DNA of 64,000 nucleotides from JBFIHZ01 sp041601535 (GTDB taxonomy: Bacteria; Pseudomonadota; Gammaproteobacteria; Xanthomonadales; SZUA-36). The DNA lies in NCBI GenBank assembly GCA_041601535.1, contig JBFIHZ010000001.1, forward strand, positions 1-64,000. Direction: 5' to 3'. The notes beneath the pieces were generated by a model that was not told the origin of the DNA, searched no databases, and was given only the letters and a program-made list of their open reading frames with translations. A program made the translations under genes and the position numbers. Position 1 is the first letter of the stretch; the number at the start of each line of letters is the position of its first letter. Positions 44,786 to 54,567 of the stretch are shown here, piece after piece.

Positions 44786-47080
44786 ATGAACGGTAACCTG
44801 AAAGAAAATGCCCTGCATTACCATCGTTACCCCAAGCCGGGCAAAATCAAGATCACTCCGACCAAGGCGCTGACCACGCAACAGGACCTTGCACTGGCCT
44901 ATTCACCCGGCGTGGCTGCTGCCAGCGAATTGATCCACCAGGACCCGGTGACGGTCAGCGAGGTTACGGCGCGCGGCAACCTGGTGGCCGTGATCAGTAA
45001 CGGCACAGCGGTTCTGGGCCTGGGCAACATTGGGCCACTGGCCGCCAAACCTGTGATGGAAGGCAAGGGTGTGCTGTTCAAGAAATTTGCCGATATCGAC
45101 GTATTCGATATCGAAATTTCCGAAAACGACCCGGACCGGCTGGTGGACATCATTGCCTCGCTGGAACCCACATTTGGTGGCATCAATCTGGAGGACATCA
45201 AGGCGCCAGAATGTTTTATCGTGGAAGCGAAGCTGAAAGAGCGTCTCGGCATCCCGGTTTTTCACGATGACCAGCACGGAACGGCGATCATCACGGCCGC
45301 CGCCGTACTGAATGCATTGCAGATCGTTAACAAAGAAATTGGCGAAATCCGCGTGGTCGCCTCCGGTGCCGGCGCCGCCGGCATGGCCTGTCTGGACCTG
45401 CTGGTCAACCTCGGGCTGAGCAAGGACAACATCATCGTGGTGGATCGCCTGGGGGTGATTTACAAAGACCGCGGTGAGTATATGGACGACCGCAAGGCCG
45501 CTTATGCGGTGGAAACAGAGCTGCGTACGCTGGAACAGGCCATCAAGGGCGCTGATCTGTTCCTGGGCGTTTCCGCGGGTGGCATTCTGAGCAAGGAAAT
45601 GGTGGCTTCCATGGTGGATCAGCCCATCATTTTGGCGCTGGCCAATCCAGACCCTGAAATTCTGCCGGAAGACGCGCGTGAAGCCAGTCCCAACGCCATC
45701 ATCGCCACCGGCCGGTCCGATTACCCCAACCAGGTAAACAACGTACTGTGTTTCCCGTATATTTTTCGTGGCGCACTGGATGTCGGCGCCACGGTCATCA
45801 ATGATGAGATGAAAATGGCCTGCGTGTATGCGCTGGCTGAAATCACCCACAAGGAAGTCCAGCAAACCGGTGCGGTCCCGCAGGGCGCAGAGCCTTTGCA
45901 GTTCGGGCCGGATTATATTATTCCCAAACCGTTTGATCCGCGCCTGCTGGTGCAATTGGCCCCGGCCGTGGCCCAGGCCGCCATGGACAGCGGCGTGGCA
46001 ACCCGTCCGATCGAAGACATGCAGGCCTACCAGGAGCAGCTGGATCAGTTTGTTTACCGCACCGGCCTGCTGATGAAGCCGGTATTCGATGCGGCGCGCA
46101 GCGATCCGAAACGGGTGGCATACGCCAATGGCGAAGAGAACGTGGTGCTCCGCGGTGTGCAAACCGTGGTGGATAATCACCTGGCCTTTCCGGTATTGAT
46201 CGGACGCCCGTCGGTGGTTGAAAGCCGGATAGAAAAACTGGGTCTGCGGCTTAAAGCCGGCATCGATTTTGAGCTGGTCAACCCCGAATCCGACCCGAGG
46301 TTCTGGGATTACTGGACCACCTACCACGCCATCATGGAACGGCACGGCGTGTCCCCGGATACCGCCAAGACCATCGTACGCACCCGCAACAGCGTGATCG
46401 CGGCCCTGATGTTGCATCGTAATGAAGTAGACGCGATGGTCACTGGTATTGTCGGCCGTTACCGCATGAACCTGGAAAATGTCCTTGATGTGATCGGTTT
46501 GAAAGCGGGCGCGAAAGTTGCCGGCTCAATGGGGGTTCTGAGCACCGACGACGGCGCATATTTTGTTTGCGATACGCACGTCAATGCCAACCCAAGTGCC
46601 GAGGAAATTGCTGAAATCACCATGATGGCAGCGGAAAAAATCCGCATTTTCGGCATTCGCCCGCGGGTGGCGCTGTTGTCACATTCGGCATTCGGCAGCC
46701 ACAAGGACAAGAGTGCCGAGAAAATGAAACGTGCACTCAGTCTGCTGCGTGAACTCGACCCCGAACTCGAAGTCGAAGGTGAAATGACAGCCGATATGGC
46801 GCTGGATGAAAGTTACCGTCGCCATGTATTTCCCAATTCCCGCTTGCGCGGCCCGGCCAATCTGCTGGTGATGCCCAACCTGGATTCGGCACACATTGCG
46901 TTTAATATGGCACGTGTGATCAGCAACGGCGTGACCGTTGGGCCCATCCTGCTGGGTGTGGGGCGTCCAGCGCATGTTTTGACATCGTCAGCCTCAGCCC
47001 GGCGCGTGGTCAATATGACTGCCATCGCCGTCGCAGAAGCACAAATTTATGACAAAACGAAACAGGCTTTGTCACAGTGA
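44786..47080 (+). CDS. maeB: NADP-dependent malic enzyme with phosphotransacetylase-like domain
   Basis: Oxidatively decarboxylates malate to pyruvate. 764 residues: malic enzyme domain (about 1-420) with [41 protein letters not shown] and the NAD(P) site [16 protein letters not shown]; then a phosphotransacetylase-like domain (about 430-760) typical of MaeB, usually regulatory and inactive. I chose the ATG at 44786, the normal N terminus with GGTGA close upstream; a GTG at 44753 is in frame. It directly precedes aceE (13-bp gap), so pyruvate production and use are linked. Confidence 0.95.
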   Translation: MNGNLKENALHYHRYPKPGKIKITPTKALTTQQDLALAYSPGVAAASELIHQDPVTVSEVTARGNLVAVISNGTAVLGLGNIGPLAAKPVMEGKGVLFKKFADIDVFDIEISENDPDRLVDIIASLEPTFGGINLEDIKAPECFIVEAKLKERLGIPVFHDDQHGTAIITAAAVLNALQIVNKEIGEIRVVASGAGAAGMACLDLLVNLGLSKDNIIVVDRLGVIYKDRGEYMDDRKAAYAVETELRTLEQAIKGADLFLGVSAGGILSKEMVASMVDQPIILALANPDPEILPEDAREASPNAIIATGRSDYPNQVNNVLCFPYIFRGALDVGATVINDEMKMACVYALAEITHKEVQQTGAVPQGAEPLQFGPDYIIPKPFDPRLLVQLAPAVAQAAMDSGVATRPIEDMQAYQEQLDQFVYRTGLLMKPVFDAARSDPKRVAYANGEENVVLRGVQTVVDNHLAFPVLIGRPSVVESRIEKLGLRLKAGIDFELVNPESDPRFWDYWTTYHAIMERHGVSPDTAKTIVRTRNSVIAALMLHRNEVDAMVTGIVGRYRMNLENVLDVIGLKAGAKVAGSMGVLSTDDGAYFVCDTHVNANPSAEEIAEITMMAAEKIRIFGIRPRVALLSHSAFGSHKDKSAEKMKRALSLLRELDPELEVEGEMTADMALDESYRRHVFPNSRLRGPANLLVMPNLDSAHIAFNMARVISNGVTVGPILLGVGRPAHVLTSSASARRVVNMTAIAVAEAQIYDKTKQALSQ

Positions 47081-47093
47081 CAGGAGTTGCCGA

Positions 47094-49766
47094 ATGAATT
47101 CGCATGAAGACAAGCTGCGCCATGACAGTGATCCGGTCGAAACGCAGGAGTGGCTGGAGTCGCTGCAAGCCATCATTGGCCGTGAAGGCCCGGATCGCGC
47201 GCATTTTCTGCTGGAGAAACTGGTCGATTACACCCGGCGCTCCGGTGGTTACCTGCCATACGATGCCACTACCGCTTACATCAACACCATTCCGCAACAT
47301 CTTGAGCAACGTTCCCCGGGCAATGCAGAGCTGGAATACCGTATCCGTTCGTTCATCCGCTGGAACGCCATGGCAACTGTGGTGCGTGCCAGCAAACGCG
47401 GCGGCGAATTGGGCGGGCACATCGCCAGTTTTGCATCAGCCGCCACCCTGTATGACGTAGGCTTCAATCATTTTTTCCGTGGGCCGGATCATCCGGGCGG
47501 CGGCGACCTGGTCTATATCCAGGGCCATTCCTCTCCCGGTATTTATGCCCGCTCCTACCTGGAGGGCCGGTTGACCCAGGAACAGCTGGACGGTTTCAGG
47601 CAGGAATCCGGCGGTGAGGGGCTGAGTTCCTATCCACACCCCTGGCTTATGCCTGATTACTGGCAGTTGCCTACCGTGTCGATGGGGCTGGGCCCGATCA
47701 TGGCGATCTACCAGGCGCGCTTCCTGAAGTACCTGCACAACCGCGGCATTGCCGATACCTCCGACCGCAAGGTCTGGTGTTTTCTCGGCGACGGCGAAAC
47801 CGATGAGCCGGAATCGCTGGGCGCCATCTCACTGGCCGGCCGGGAGAAACTGAACAACCTGATTTTTGTCATCAATTGCAATTTGCAGCGGCTGGACGGA
47901 CCAGTGCGTGGCAATGGCAAGATCATCCAGGAGCTGGAAAGCGTGTTCCGGGGCGCCGGCTGGAGCGTGTTGAAAGTAATCTGGGGCTCGTACTGGGATC
48001 CGCTTTTTGCCAAGGATACCAATGGCCTGCTGCGCAAGCGCATGGAAGAAGCAGTGGACGGCGAGTACCAGAATTACAAGGCCAAGGGTGGCGCCTACAC
48101 CCGCGAACATTTCTTTGGCAAATATCCGGAACTCAAGGAAATGGTCGCCAGCATGTCCAACGACGATATATGGCGTCTGAACCGCGGTGGTCACGATCCA
48201 CACAAAGTGTATGCCGCCTATTACCAGGCCATGCAGCCGCGCGAACGGCCGGTAGTCATCCTCGCCAAGACGGTAAAAGGCTATGGCATGGGCGGTGCCG
48301 GCGAAGCCCAAAACATCACCCATCAGCAGAAGAAAATGGATCTGGACTCCATTCGCCAGTTCCGTGACCGTTTTAATGTGCCGATTCCGGATGAAGAAAT
48401 CGAGCAGGTGCCGTATTACCACCCGGGCGAAGACAGCCCGGAAGTACAGTACATGCTGGAACGCCGCAAACAACTGGGTGGTTTCCTGCCGCAACGCCGC
48501 AGCGATTTTGAGCCGATCAAGACACCGGAGCTGGAAGCGTTTGACAGTTTGCTGAAATCCACCGGTGACCGCGAGATCAGCACCACGATGTCGTTTGTCC
48601 GCGGTCTGGCCATCCTGTTGCGGGACAAGGAACTGTCCTCACGGATTGTGCCCATCGTGGCTGACGAAGCCCGCACGTTCGGCATGGAAGGCATGTTCCG
48701 GCAACTGGGCATTTATTCATCCGCCGGCCAGCTGTACACGCCGGTGGATTCTGACCAGCTGATGTTTTACAAGGAAGACCAGAAAGGTCAGATCCTGCAG
48801 GAAGGCATCACCGAGGCCGGAGCGATGTCATCGTGGATTGCCGCGGCCACCAGTTACGCCAATAGCGGCGTGCCGATGATTCCGTTTTTTATTTTCTATT
48901 CCATGTTTGGCTTCCAGCGGGTGGGCGATCTGGCCTGGGCCGCCGGTGATATGCGCGCCAAGGGCTTTCTGATTGGCGGCACCGCTGGCCGCACCACCCT
49001 GAATGGCGAGGGTCTGCAGCACGAAGATGGTAACAGCCATCTGATTTCAGGCATGGTGCCCAACTGCGTGTCTTACGATCCTACCTTCGGCTATGAAGTG
49101 GCGGTAATCCTGCAGGACGGTTTGCGGCGCATGTACACAGATGACGAGGATGTTTTCTATTACATCACCGTGATGAATGAGAATTACCCGCAGCCCGATA
49201 TGCCGGAAGGGTGTGAAGAGGGCATTCGCAAGGGCATGTACCTGTTCAAGCAAGGTGAAGATGCTGAGCGCAAGGTGCAGTTGATGGGCTCCGGTACCAT
49301 CCTGCGTGAAGTGGTGGCGGCAGCGAATATTCTCGAACAGGATTATGGCGTGACTGCCGACATCTGGAGCGCCACCAGCTTTACCGAATTACGCCGCAAC
49401 GGTGTCGATTGCGCACGCTGGAACCGTCTGAATCCCGAGAAAGAACCCCATATTCCCTGGGTTACGAAGTGTCTTTCCGATCGCCAGGGTCCGGTCATAG
49501 CGGCTTCGGATTACGTCCGAGCATTTGCCGACCAGGTGCGCGGGTTCCTGCCGCAGGAAGACTATATCGTGCTGGGCACTGACGGTTTCGGCCGTTCGGA
49601 TACACGCGAGAAACTGCGGCGGTTTTTCGAGGTGGACCGCTACCAGGTGGCTTACGCGGCGCTTTATGCCCTGTATCGCCAGGGCAAATTCAGCCAGAAC
49701 GAGTTATTGACCGCGCGTGGCAAACTGGGAATCAATCCGGAGAAAACCAATCCGGCGAAAGTGTAA
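47094..49766 (+). CDS. aceE: Pyruvate dehydrogenase E1, homodimeric type
   Basis: Thiamine-diphosphate E1 subunit of the pyruvate dehydrogenase complex, 890 residues, full length for AceE. Segments visible include GGHIASFASAATLYDVGFNH, YIQGHSSPGIYARSYLEG, the ThDP motif FLGDGETDEPESLGAI through NLIFVINCNLQRLDGPVRGN, and C-terminal GTDGFGRSDTREKLRRFFEV. The ATG at 47094 follows AGGAG. First structural gene of the operon aceE-aceF-(protease)-lpdA. Confidence 0.98.
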   Translation: MNSHEDKLRHDSDPVETQEWLESLQAIIGREGPDRAHFLLEKLVDYTRRSGGYLPYDATTAYINTIPQHLEQRSPGNAELEYRIRSFIRWNAMATVVRASKRGGELGGHIASFASAATLYDVGFNHFFRGPDHPGGGDLVYIQGHSSPGIYARSYLEGRLTQEQLDGFRQESGGEGLSSYPHPWLMPDYWQLPTVSMGLGPIMAIYQARFLKYLHNRGIADTSDRKVWCFLGDGETDEPESLGAISLAGREKLNNLIFVINCNLQRLDGPVRGNGKIIQELESVFRGAGWSVLKVIWGSYWDPLFAKDTNGLLRKRMEEAVDGEYQNYKAKGGAYTREHFFGKYPELKEMVASMSNDDIWRLNRGGHDPHKVYAAYYQAMQPRERPVVILAKTVKGYGMGGAGEAQNITHQQKKMDLDSIRQFRDRFNVPIPDEEIEQVPYYHPGEDSPEVQYMLERRKQLGGFLPQRRSDFEPIKTPELEAFDSLLKSTGDREISTTMSFVRGLAILLRDKELSSRIVPIVADEARTFGMEGMFRQLGIYSSAGQLYTPVDSDQLMFYKEDQKGQILQEGITEAGAMSSWIAAATSYANSGVPMIPFFIFYSMFGFQRVGDLAWAAGDMRAKGFLIGGTAGRTTLNGEGLQHEDGNSHLISGMVPNCVSYDPTFGYEVAVILQDGLRRMYTDDEDVFYYITVMNENYPQPDMPEGCEEGIRKGMYLFKQGEDAERKVQLMGSGTILREVVAAANILEQDYGVTADIWSATSFTELRRNGVDCARWNRLNPEKEPHIPWVTKCLSDRQGPVIAASDYVRAFADQVRGFLPQEDYIVLGTDGFGRSDTREKLRRFFEVDRYQVAYAALYALYRQGKFSQNELLTARGKLGINPEKTNPAKV

Positions 49767-49845
49767 ACAGGTGAGATTTGGATGAAATTGGCTGCATGAC
49801 TTTACGCAAGCCAGTCAGCCCCGCGAAGATGAATCGGAGCAGGAT

Positions 49846-51228
49846 GTGAGCAAGACTGTTGAAGTACGCGTGCCGGATATCGGAGATTTCAGCGATATAC
49901 CCGTGATTGAAGTGCTGGTCCAGGCAGGCGACCAGGTGCAGGCTGAAGATTCTCTGGTCACGCTGGAAAGCGACAAGGCCACCATGGAAGTGCCAGCACC
50001 GCAGGCCGGCACCATCAAGGAGGTCCGGCTGAAGGTCAATGACACGGTATCGGAAGGGGCCGTGGTCGCTGTTCTCGAAGTAGATGACGCAGACGACTCA
50101 CAGGCTGCGGACGACGGGGCCAGCGGCCCATCGACACCGCCTGCGGCAGATGCCGGCACAGAGGCACAGGAACAGGTTGCCGCATCGCCTGAAGATACCG
50201 CCAGCCAGGAGCCGTCACCAGGCGATTCCGCGCCTGCGGCCAGCCCATCAGCCCCGGACCAGCAACGCCAGTTACCGCCGGAGCCGGTCCCCCGGGGTAT
50301 CGCGGCCATCGATCCCGCGACGGTGCCTTACGCCAGCCCGGCCGTGCGTCAGTTTGCCCGTGAGTTGGGCGTCGACCTGAAACAAGTCAAAGGTACGGGC
50401 AACAACAACCGCATTTTGAAAGAGGATGTCGCGGCCCATATCAAGTCGGTGATGAGCGGGCAAACCGCGGCGGCCACAGGCAGCTCCGGGTTCAGTTTGC
50501 CGGCAGCGCCCAAGGTGGATTTCAGCAAGTTTGGTGAAGTTTCGGAACAGCCCCTAAGCCGTATTCAGAAGCTGTCGGCCAGCCATTTGCACCGCAACTG
50601 GGTCAGTATTCCCCACGTCACGCAACACGACGAGGCTGACATCACCGACATGGAGGCGTTTCGCAAAGCTCACACCGCCGATGCACAGGCGCAGGGCTTC
50701 AAGCTGACACCACTGGTGTTCCTGATCAAGGCCAGTGTCGCGGCCATGAAAAAGTATCCGCGGTTCAACGCTTCGCTGGATCCGGGCGGCGAAAAGCTGA
50801 TCATGAAAAACTATTTCAATATCGGTATCGCAGTCGATACGCCCGATGGCCTGGTGGTTCCGGTGCTGCGTGATTGCGACCGCAAAGGCATCATGCAACT
50901 GGCCAGCGAACTGGCGGAGCTCAGCGCCCGGGCCCGGGAGCAGAAACTCAAACCGCAGGATATCCAGGGTGGCTGCTTCTCCATTTCCAGCCTCGGCGGA
51001 ATTGGCGGGACTGCGTTTACCCCCATTATCAACGCACCGGAAGTGGCGATACTCGGGGTTTCCCGCTCGCGCATGCAACCGGTGTGGATCAATGATGCGT
51101 TTGAACCCCGGCTGATGCTTCCTTTGTCACTGTCCTATGACCATCGGGTAATCGATGGTGCCGCGGCTGCCCGCTTTACCCGGTTTTTGGCCAGCCAGCT
51201 TGAGGATCTCAGGCGCTTGACGCTGTAA
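49846..51228 (+). CDS. aceF: Dihydrolipoamide acetyltransferase E2 of pyruvate dehydrogenase
   Basis: E2 core of the complex, 460 residues, starting at GTG. One N-terminal lipoyl domain with the modified lysine in LESDKATMEV (near residue 44), an Ala/Pro/Asp-rich linker (85-150), the peripheral-subunit-binding domain ASPAVRQFARELGVDL, and the acetyltransferase core ending with the catalytic LSYDHRVIDGAAAARF. Only one lipoyl domain is present, against three in E. coli. Its N terminus is closely related to that of LpdA in the same operon. Confidence 0.97.
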   Translation: MSKTVEVRVPDIGDFSDIPVIEVLVQAGDQVQAEDSLVTLESDKATMEVPAPQAGTIKEVRLKVNDTVSEGAVVAVLEVDDADDSQAADDGASGPSTPPAADAGTEAQEQVAASPEDTASQEPSPGDSAPAASPSAPDQQRQLPPEPVPRGIAAIDPATVPYASPAVRQFARELGVDLKQVKGTGNNNRILKEDVAAHIKSVMSGQTAAATGSSGFSLPAAPKVDFSKFGEVSEQPLSRIQKLSASHLHRNWVSIPHVTQHDEADITDMEAFRKAHTADAQAQGFKLTPLVFLIKASVAAMKKYPRFNASLDPGGEKLIMKNYFNIGIAVDTPDGLVVPVLRDCDRKGIMQLASELAELSARAREQKLKPQDIQGGCFSISSLGGIGGTAFTPIINAPEVAILGVSRSRMQPVWINDAFEPRLMLPLSLSYDHRVIDGAAAARFTRFLASQLEDLRRLTL

Positions 51229-51239
51229 CCACCAGGCGC

Positions 51240-51755
51240 ATGGGTGATTCGAATAAAAGCGCCACCATCCCGCAGGGCCGTCAGCTTTATTGGGCGGCCA
51301 TTGTCGCCTTGATGCTGGGTATTACCGCGCTGTATCACGCCGTGTTGCGCAATGACGGCGGCATGAGTCTGCAGCAATCTGCCGACGGCAAGGTGATGGT
51401 GGTGCTGCAACGCAAGCGGAATGGCCATTACAGTGCCGATGGCACCATCAATGGGCAAAAGGTACATTTCCTGGTGGATACGGGTGCCACCGATATTGCC
51501 GTTTCAACGGAAATGGCCAGGGCACTGGGCCTGGAATTTGGCCCACCGATTGGCATCATGACCGCTGCCGGGCGGGTTAACGGCTGGATCACCCGCATTG
51601 ACGAAGCGCAGCTTGGTGTGCTGGCCGTGCAAAACGTTCGCGCCACCATTACCCCCGGGCTGGGTGACGAGGTTTTGTTGGGCATGAGTTTTCTCAAGCA
51701 TTTCAGCATAGTCCAGGAGGGCGATACCCTGATCATCGCCCACAGTGGAGAATAA
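51240..51755 (+). CDS. Retropepsin-like membrane aspartic protease
   Basis: A 171-residue clan AA aspartic protease-like protein (TIGR02281 type). One N-terminal membrane helix (about 17-35, WAAIVALMLGITALYHAVL), then the catalytic motif FLVDTGATDIAVS (D near residue 80, DTGA as in retropepsins); the flap-like and second strand pattern GDEVLLGMSFLKHF completes the fold. The domain probably faces the periplasm and should act as a dimer. It sits within the pyruvate dehydrogenase operon, 11 bp after aceF and 5 bp before lpdA, so it must be co-transcribed. Substrate unknown. Confidence 0.88.
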   Translation: MGDSNKSATIPQGRQLYWAAIVALMLGITALYHAVLRNDGGMSLQQSADGKVMVVLQRKRNGHYSADGTINGQKVHFLVDTGATDIAVSTEMARALGLEFGPPIGIMTAAGRVNGWITRIDEAQLGVLAVQNVRATITPGLGDEVLLGMSFLKHFSIVQEGDTLIIAHSGE

Positions 51756-51760
51756 GTACC

Positions 51761-53617
51761 ATGAGTAAAACTGTTGATGTAACCGTGCCTGATATTGGTG
51801 ATTTCGCCGACGTGCCCGTCATCGAAATCCTGGTAAGCAAGGGCGAGCAGGTGGCCGTTGAGCAATCGCTGCTTACGCTGGAAAGCGACAAGGCCACCAT
51901 CGAAATTCCCTCACCAGTGGCCGGAGAGGTGGTGGAGTTAGTGGTGGAAGTGGGTTCGACCGTTTCTGAAGGCAGCCTGATTGCACGTATAAAGGCCAGC
52001 GAGGAAGCAGGCGAAACAACCACATCTGGCCCACCCGGACAAACGGCTTCGGCCACAGACACCGCACCGGAAAACAGCGATCACGCCGGTAGCGGAGAGG
52101 CGGCAGTCACGAGTGCATCAGCAGGCCCGCAGTCCGCCGCCGGCGGCGGCCAAACAGAGGAAACACCCGCCGCCCCGGCAGCGCGGGAGACGGGTGGTCA
52201 CGAATTCGACGTTTTGGTTCTGGGTTCGGGCCCCGGCGGGTACACCGCTGCGTTCCGCGCCGCTGACCTGGGCCTGAAAGTGGCTCTGGTGGAGCGATAC
52301 CCGACACTGGGTGGCGTGTGCCTGAACGTAGGCTGCATTCCGTCCAAGACCTTGCTGCACACCGCGCAGATCATTGATGAGGCGGCAGCCATGTCGCGCC
52401 ATGGTGTGCAGTTTGGAGACCCCCGGATTGATCTTGTAAAGCTGGGGGCGTTCAAGGATGACGTGGTTGGCAAGCTCACCGGGGGGCTGGCGCGCATGGC
52501 CGATATGCGCAAAGTGGAGGTCATCCAGGGCAACGGCATGTTTGCCGGTCCACATGAAGTGTCGGTCGAGCACCAGGGGAAAACACGCACGGTGGGTTTT
52601 GGCCAGGCCATTATCGCGGTGGGCTCCCAGTCTTTCGAACTCCCCGGTTTGCCCTGGGGTGATCCGCGGCTGATGGACTCTACCGATGCGTTGAAACTGG
52701 AAGAGATTCCACCGCGCCTGCTGGTTATCGGCGGTGGCATTATCGGGCTGGAAATGGCTTGCGTTTATGCAGCCCTGGGCAGCAAGGTCACCGTGGTCGA
52801 ACTGGCCAAGCAATTGATGCCTGGGGCCGACCCGGACCTGTTGCGGCCATTGCAAAAGCGTATCAGTAAACGCTATGAAAACATCTACCTTGAAACCCGT
52901 GTGACCCAGGTTGATGTCGCTGATGATGCGCTGGTAGCGCGTTTTGAAGGCAAGGACGCACCGGCATCGGACAGTTTTGACCGCATCCTGGTGGCGGTGG
53001 GCCGGGTGCCGAATGGTAATCGAATAGCCGCTGAAGCGGCGGGTGTAAAGGTGACCGACCGGGGCTTTATCGAGGTGGATAACCAGATGCGCACCAACAT
53101 GCCGCATATTTTTGCCATTGGTGATGTCATCGGACAGCCGATGCTGGCGCACAAGGCGACACATGAAGGCAAGGTGGCTGCTGAAGTATGTGCCGGTGAG
53201 AAAAGTGCGTTTGAAGCCCGGGTGATTCCATCCGTGGCCTATACCGACCCGGAAGTGGCCTGGGTGGGGCTGACGGAAACCGAAGCCCGCCAGGCTGGAG
53301 TGAAGTACGAAGTGGGTAAATTGCCCTGGGTGGCGAGCGCGAGGGCATTGGGCATCGACCGGCCAGAGGGCTTTACCAAGCTGCTGTTCGATCCGGAAAC
53401 CAAGCGGGTTCTTGGGGCGGGCATCGTCGGTCCACACGCCGGTGACCTGATCTCAGAGGTCGCCCTGGCCATTGAAATGGGCTGTGAGGCGGCGGACATT
53501 GGCCTGACCATTCACCCGCATCCGACCCTGTCGGAAAGCATCGCAATGGCGGCAGAGGCGTTTGAAGGCACCATCACGGACCTGTATCAGCCGAAAAAGA
53601 AGAACCGCAAGGCTTGA
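51761..53617 (+). CDS. lpdA: Dihydrolipoyl dehydrogenase E3 with N-terminal lipoyl domain
   Basis: FAD enzyme that reoxidises dihydrolipoamide with NAD. 618 residues: a lipoyl domain (1-80, LESDKATIEIP), a flexible linker rich in Ala/Gly/Thr (85-145), then the E3 core with VLGSGPGGYTAAFRAADLGL, the redox disulfide GGVCLNVGCIPSKTLL, the NAD site VIGGGIIGLEMACVYAALG and the C-terminal HPHPTLSE. Lipoyl-bearing E3 occurs in Neisseria and several gammaproteobacterial groups. AAGTACC precedes the ATG. Confidence 0.98.
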   Translation: MSKTVDVTVPDIGDFADVPVIEILVSKGEQVAVEQSLLTLESDKATIEIPSPVAGEVVELVVEVGSTVSEGSLIARIKASEEAGETTTSGPPGQTASATDTAPENSDHAGSGEAAVTSASAGPQSAAGGGQTEETPAAPAARETGGHEFDVLVLGSGPGGYTAAFRAADLGLKVALVERYPTLGGVCLNVGCIPSKTLLHTAQIIDEAAAMSRHGVQFGDPRIDLVKLGAFKDDVVGKLTGGLARMADMRKVEVIQGNGMFAGPHEVSVEHQGKTRTVGFGQAIIAVGSQSFELPGLPWGDPRLMDSTDALKLEEIPPRLLVIGGGIIGLEMACVYAALGSKVTVVELAKQLMPGADPDLLRPLQKRISKRYENIYLETRVTQVDVADDALVARFEGKDAPASDSFDRILVAVGRVPNGNRIAAEAAGVKVTDRGFIEVDNQMRTNMPHIFAIGDVIGQPMLAHKATHEGKVAAEVCAGEKSAFEARVIPSVAYTDPEVAWVGLTETEARQAGVKYEVGKLPWVASARALGIDRPEGFTKLLFDPETKRVLGAGIVGPHAGDLISEVALAIEMGCEAADIGLTIHPHPTLSESIAMAAEAFEGTITDLYQPKKKNRKA

Positions 53618-53619
53618 TC

Positions 53620-53641
53620 GGCCCGGCCGGATTATCGGGCC
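53620..53641. terminator. Short hairpin between convergent lpdA and methyltransferase genes
   Basis: GGCCCG and CGGGCC form a 6-bp stem with a 10-nt loop, directly after the lpdA stop. No T-run. Weak candidate. Confidence 0.3.
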
Positions 53642-53687
53642 AGTTTGGTGTCGGCTGTTACCGTCAATTGCCCTCTGCGGCGGGTGA

Positions 53688-54449
53688 TTATTTCCGCCGA
53701 AAGCGGTACACCACCCGGTCGGTTTTGCCGCGTACGGTTTCGTCGAACATGGCCTTGCCGTAGTCATCAGCAGGATTGCGTAGAATGTCGGCTTCGCCGT
53801 CAAATACAAAACAGCTGCCGGCCAGGTCCTGCTTGATCCGTTGCGGGTCAATGCGATGCAGGCTCTGAGCAGATTCCCGGACATCCGAACCGGCGGCGGC
53901 CACGTGATCCACCACGCCCAGTATGGCACCTTGTTTAAGTGCCTTGCACAGGGTTTCCGTCAGCGCTGGCTCATCAATGGCGGGCCAGCCGTTGTCAGGG
54001 TCAAGATAATAAAAATCATGCCAGGTCAATATGGCCAGTGCGGCGTCAAACCGGGCTTCAGCTAGCTGCAGTTCACTGGCTTCCGCCGTCAGCCGCTGTA
54101 CGTTGGCCAGCCGGCCGCTGGTGAAGCGGTTGCTCAGCTCATCGGCTGCATACGCCAGGTAGGCCTGGTTGTTATGCGCCACAACTTTACCGCTTTCGCC
54201 CACCACACCGCTGAGGATTTCGGTGTAATAGCCGCCGCCGGAAAACAGATCCAGTACCGTCATTCCCGGGCCGATCTCGAAGAAAGCCAAAACGTCGTCC
54301 GGACGCCGTAACGGGTCTTTCAGACGATCAGCCTGTGGCCGTTCCGGGTTGGCCAGTGCTTCAGCAATGGCCAGGTCCAGCGAGGGACCGCCACCTTCGT
54401 TACACGGTGAGAAAAGCAACAGGCTCAAAACAGCTTGGGTGCAGGTCAT
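53688..54449 (-). CDS. Predicted methyltransferase with exported-type N terminus
   Basis: A 253-residue class I methyltransferase-like protein (COG4798 type). Motif I is VLDLFSGGGYYTEILSGVVG (about residue 65); WHDFYYLDPDN and KQGAILGVVDHVAAAGSDV correspond to later motifs. The N terminus MTCTQAVLSLLLFS is short and hydrophobic like a signal peptide; the cysteine at residue 16 does not fit a lipobox. Homologues from memory also carry signal peptides, which is odd for a SAM enzyme. It lies 118 bp downstream of the carrier gene. Function unknown. Confidence 0.75.
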   Translation of the reverse strand: MTCTQAVLSLLLFSPCNEGGGPSLDLAIAEALANPERPQADRLKDPLRRPDDVLAFFEIGPGMTVLDLFSGGGYYTEILSGVVGESGKVVAHNNQAYLAYAADELSNRFTSGRLANVQRLTAEASELQLAEARFDAALAILTWHDFYYLDPDNGWPAIDEPALTETLCKALKQGAILGVVDHVAAAGSDVRESAQSLHRIDPQRIKQDLAGSCFVFDGEADILRNPADDYGKAMFDETVRGKTDRVVYRFRRK

Positions 54450-54567
54450 GGTATCTGACTTCCTGTTTGGCTCGGTTGCGCTGAAGTATAAGGCACGGCC
54501 TGGAGCCGTTTACCAGGATGTCCGCTGCCCGGCGACAAACAGAAGCCGGGCTGCGATAAAGCGCAGT

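Noticed and set aside
44903..46417. Long open frame (504 codons) on the minus strand under maeB
   Set aside because: It mirrors the malic enzyme gene, has no recognisable domain or ribosome site, and is rich in residues expected from antisense reading of G+C-rich codons.
52118..53437. Open frame of 439 codons on the minus strand under lpdA
   Set aside because: Fully antisense to the E3 core, with no family features; a shadow of codon bias.
54402..54449. Lipoprotein signal in the 54449 methyltransferase-like protein
   Set aside because: The cysteine at residue 16 is preceded by FSP, which does not match a lipobox.
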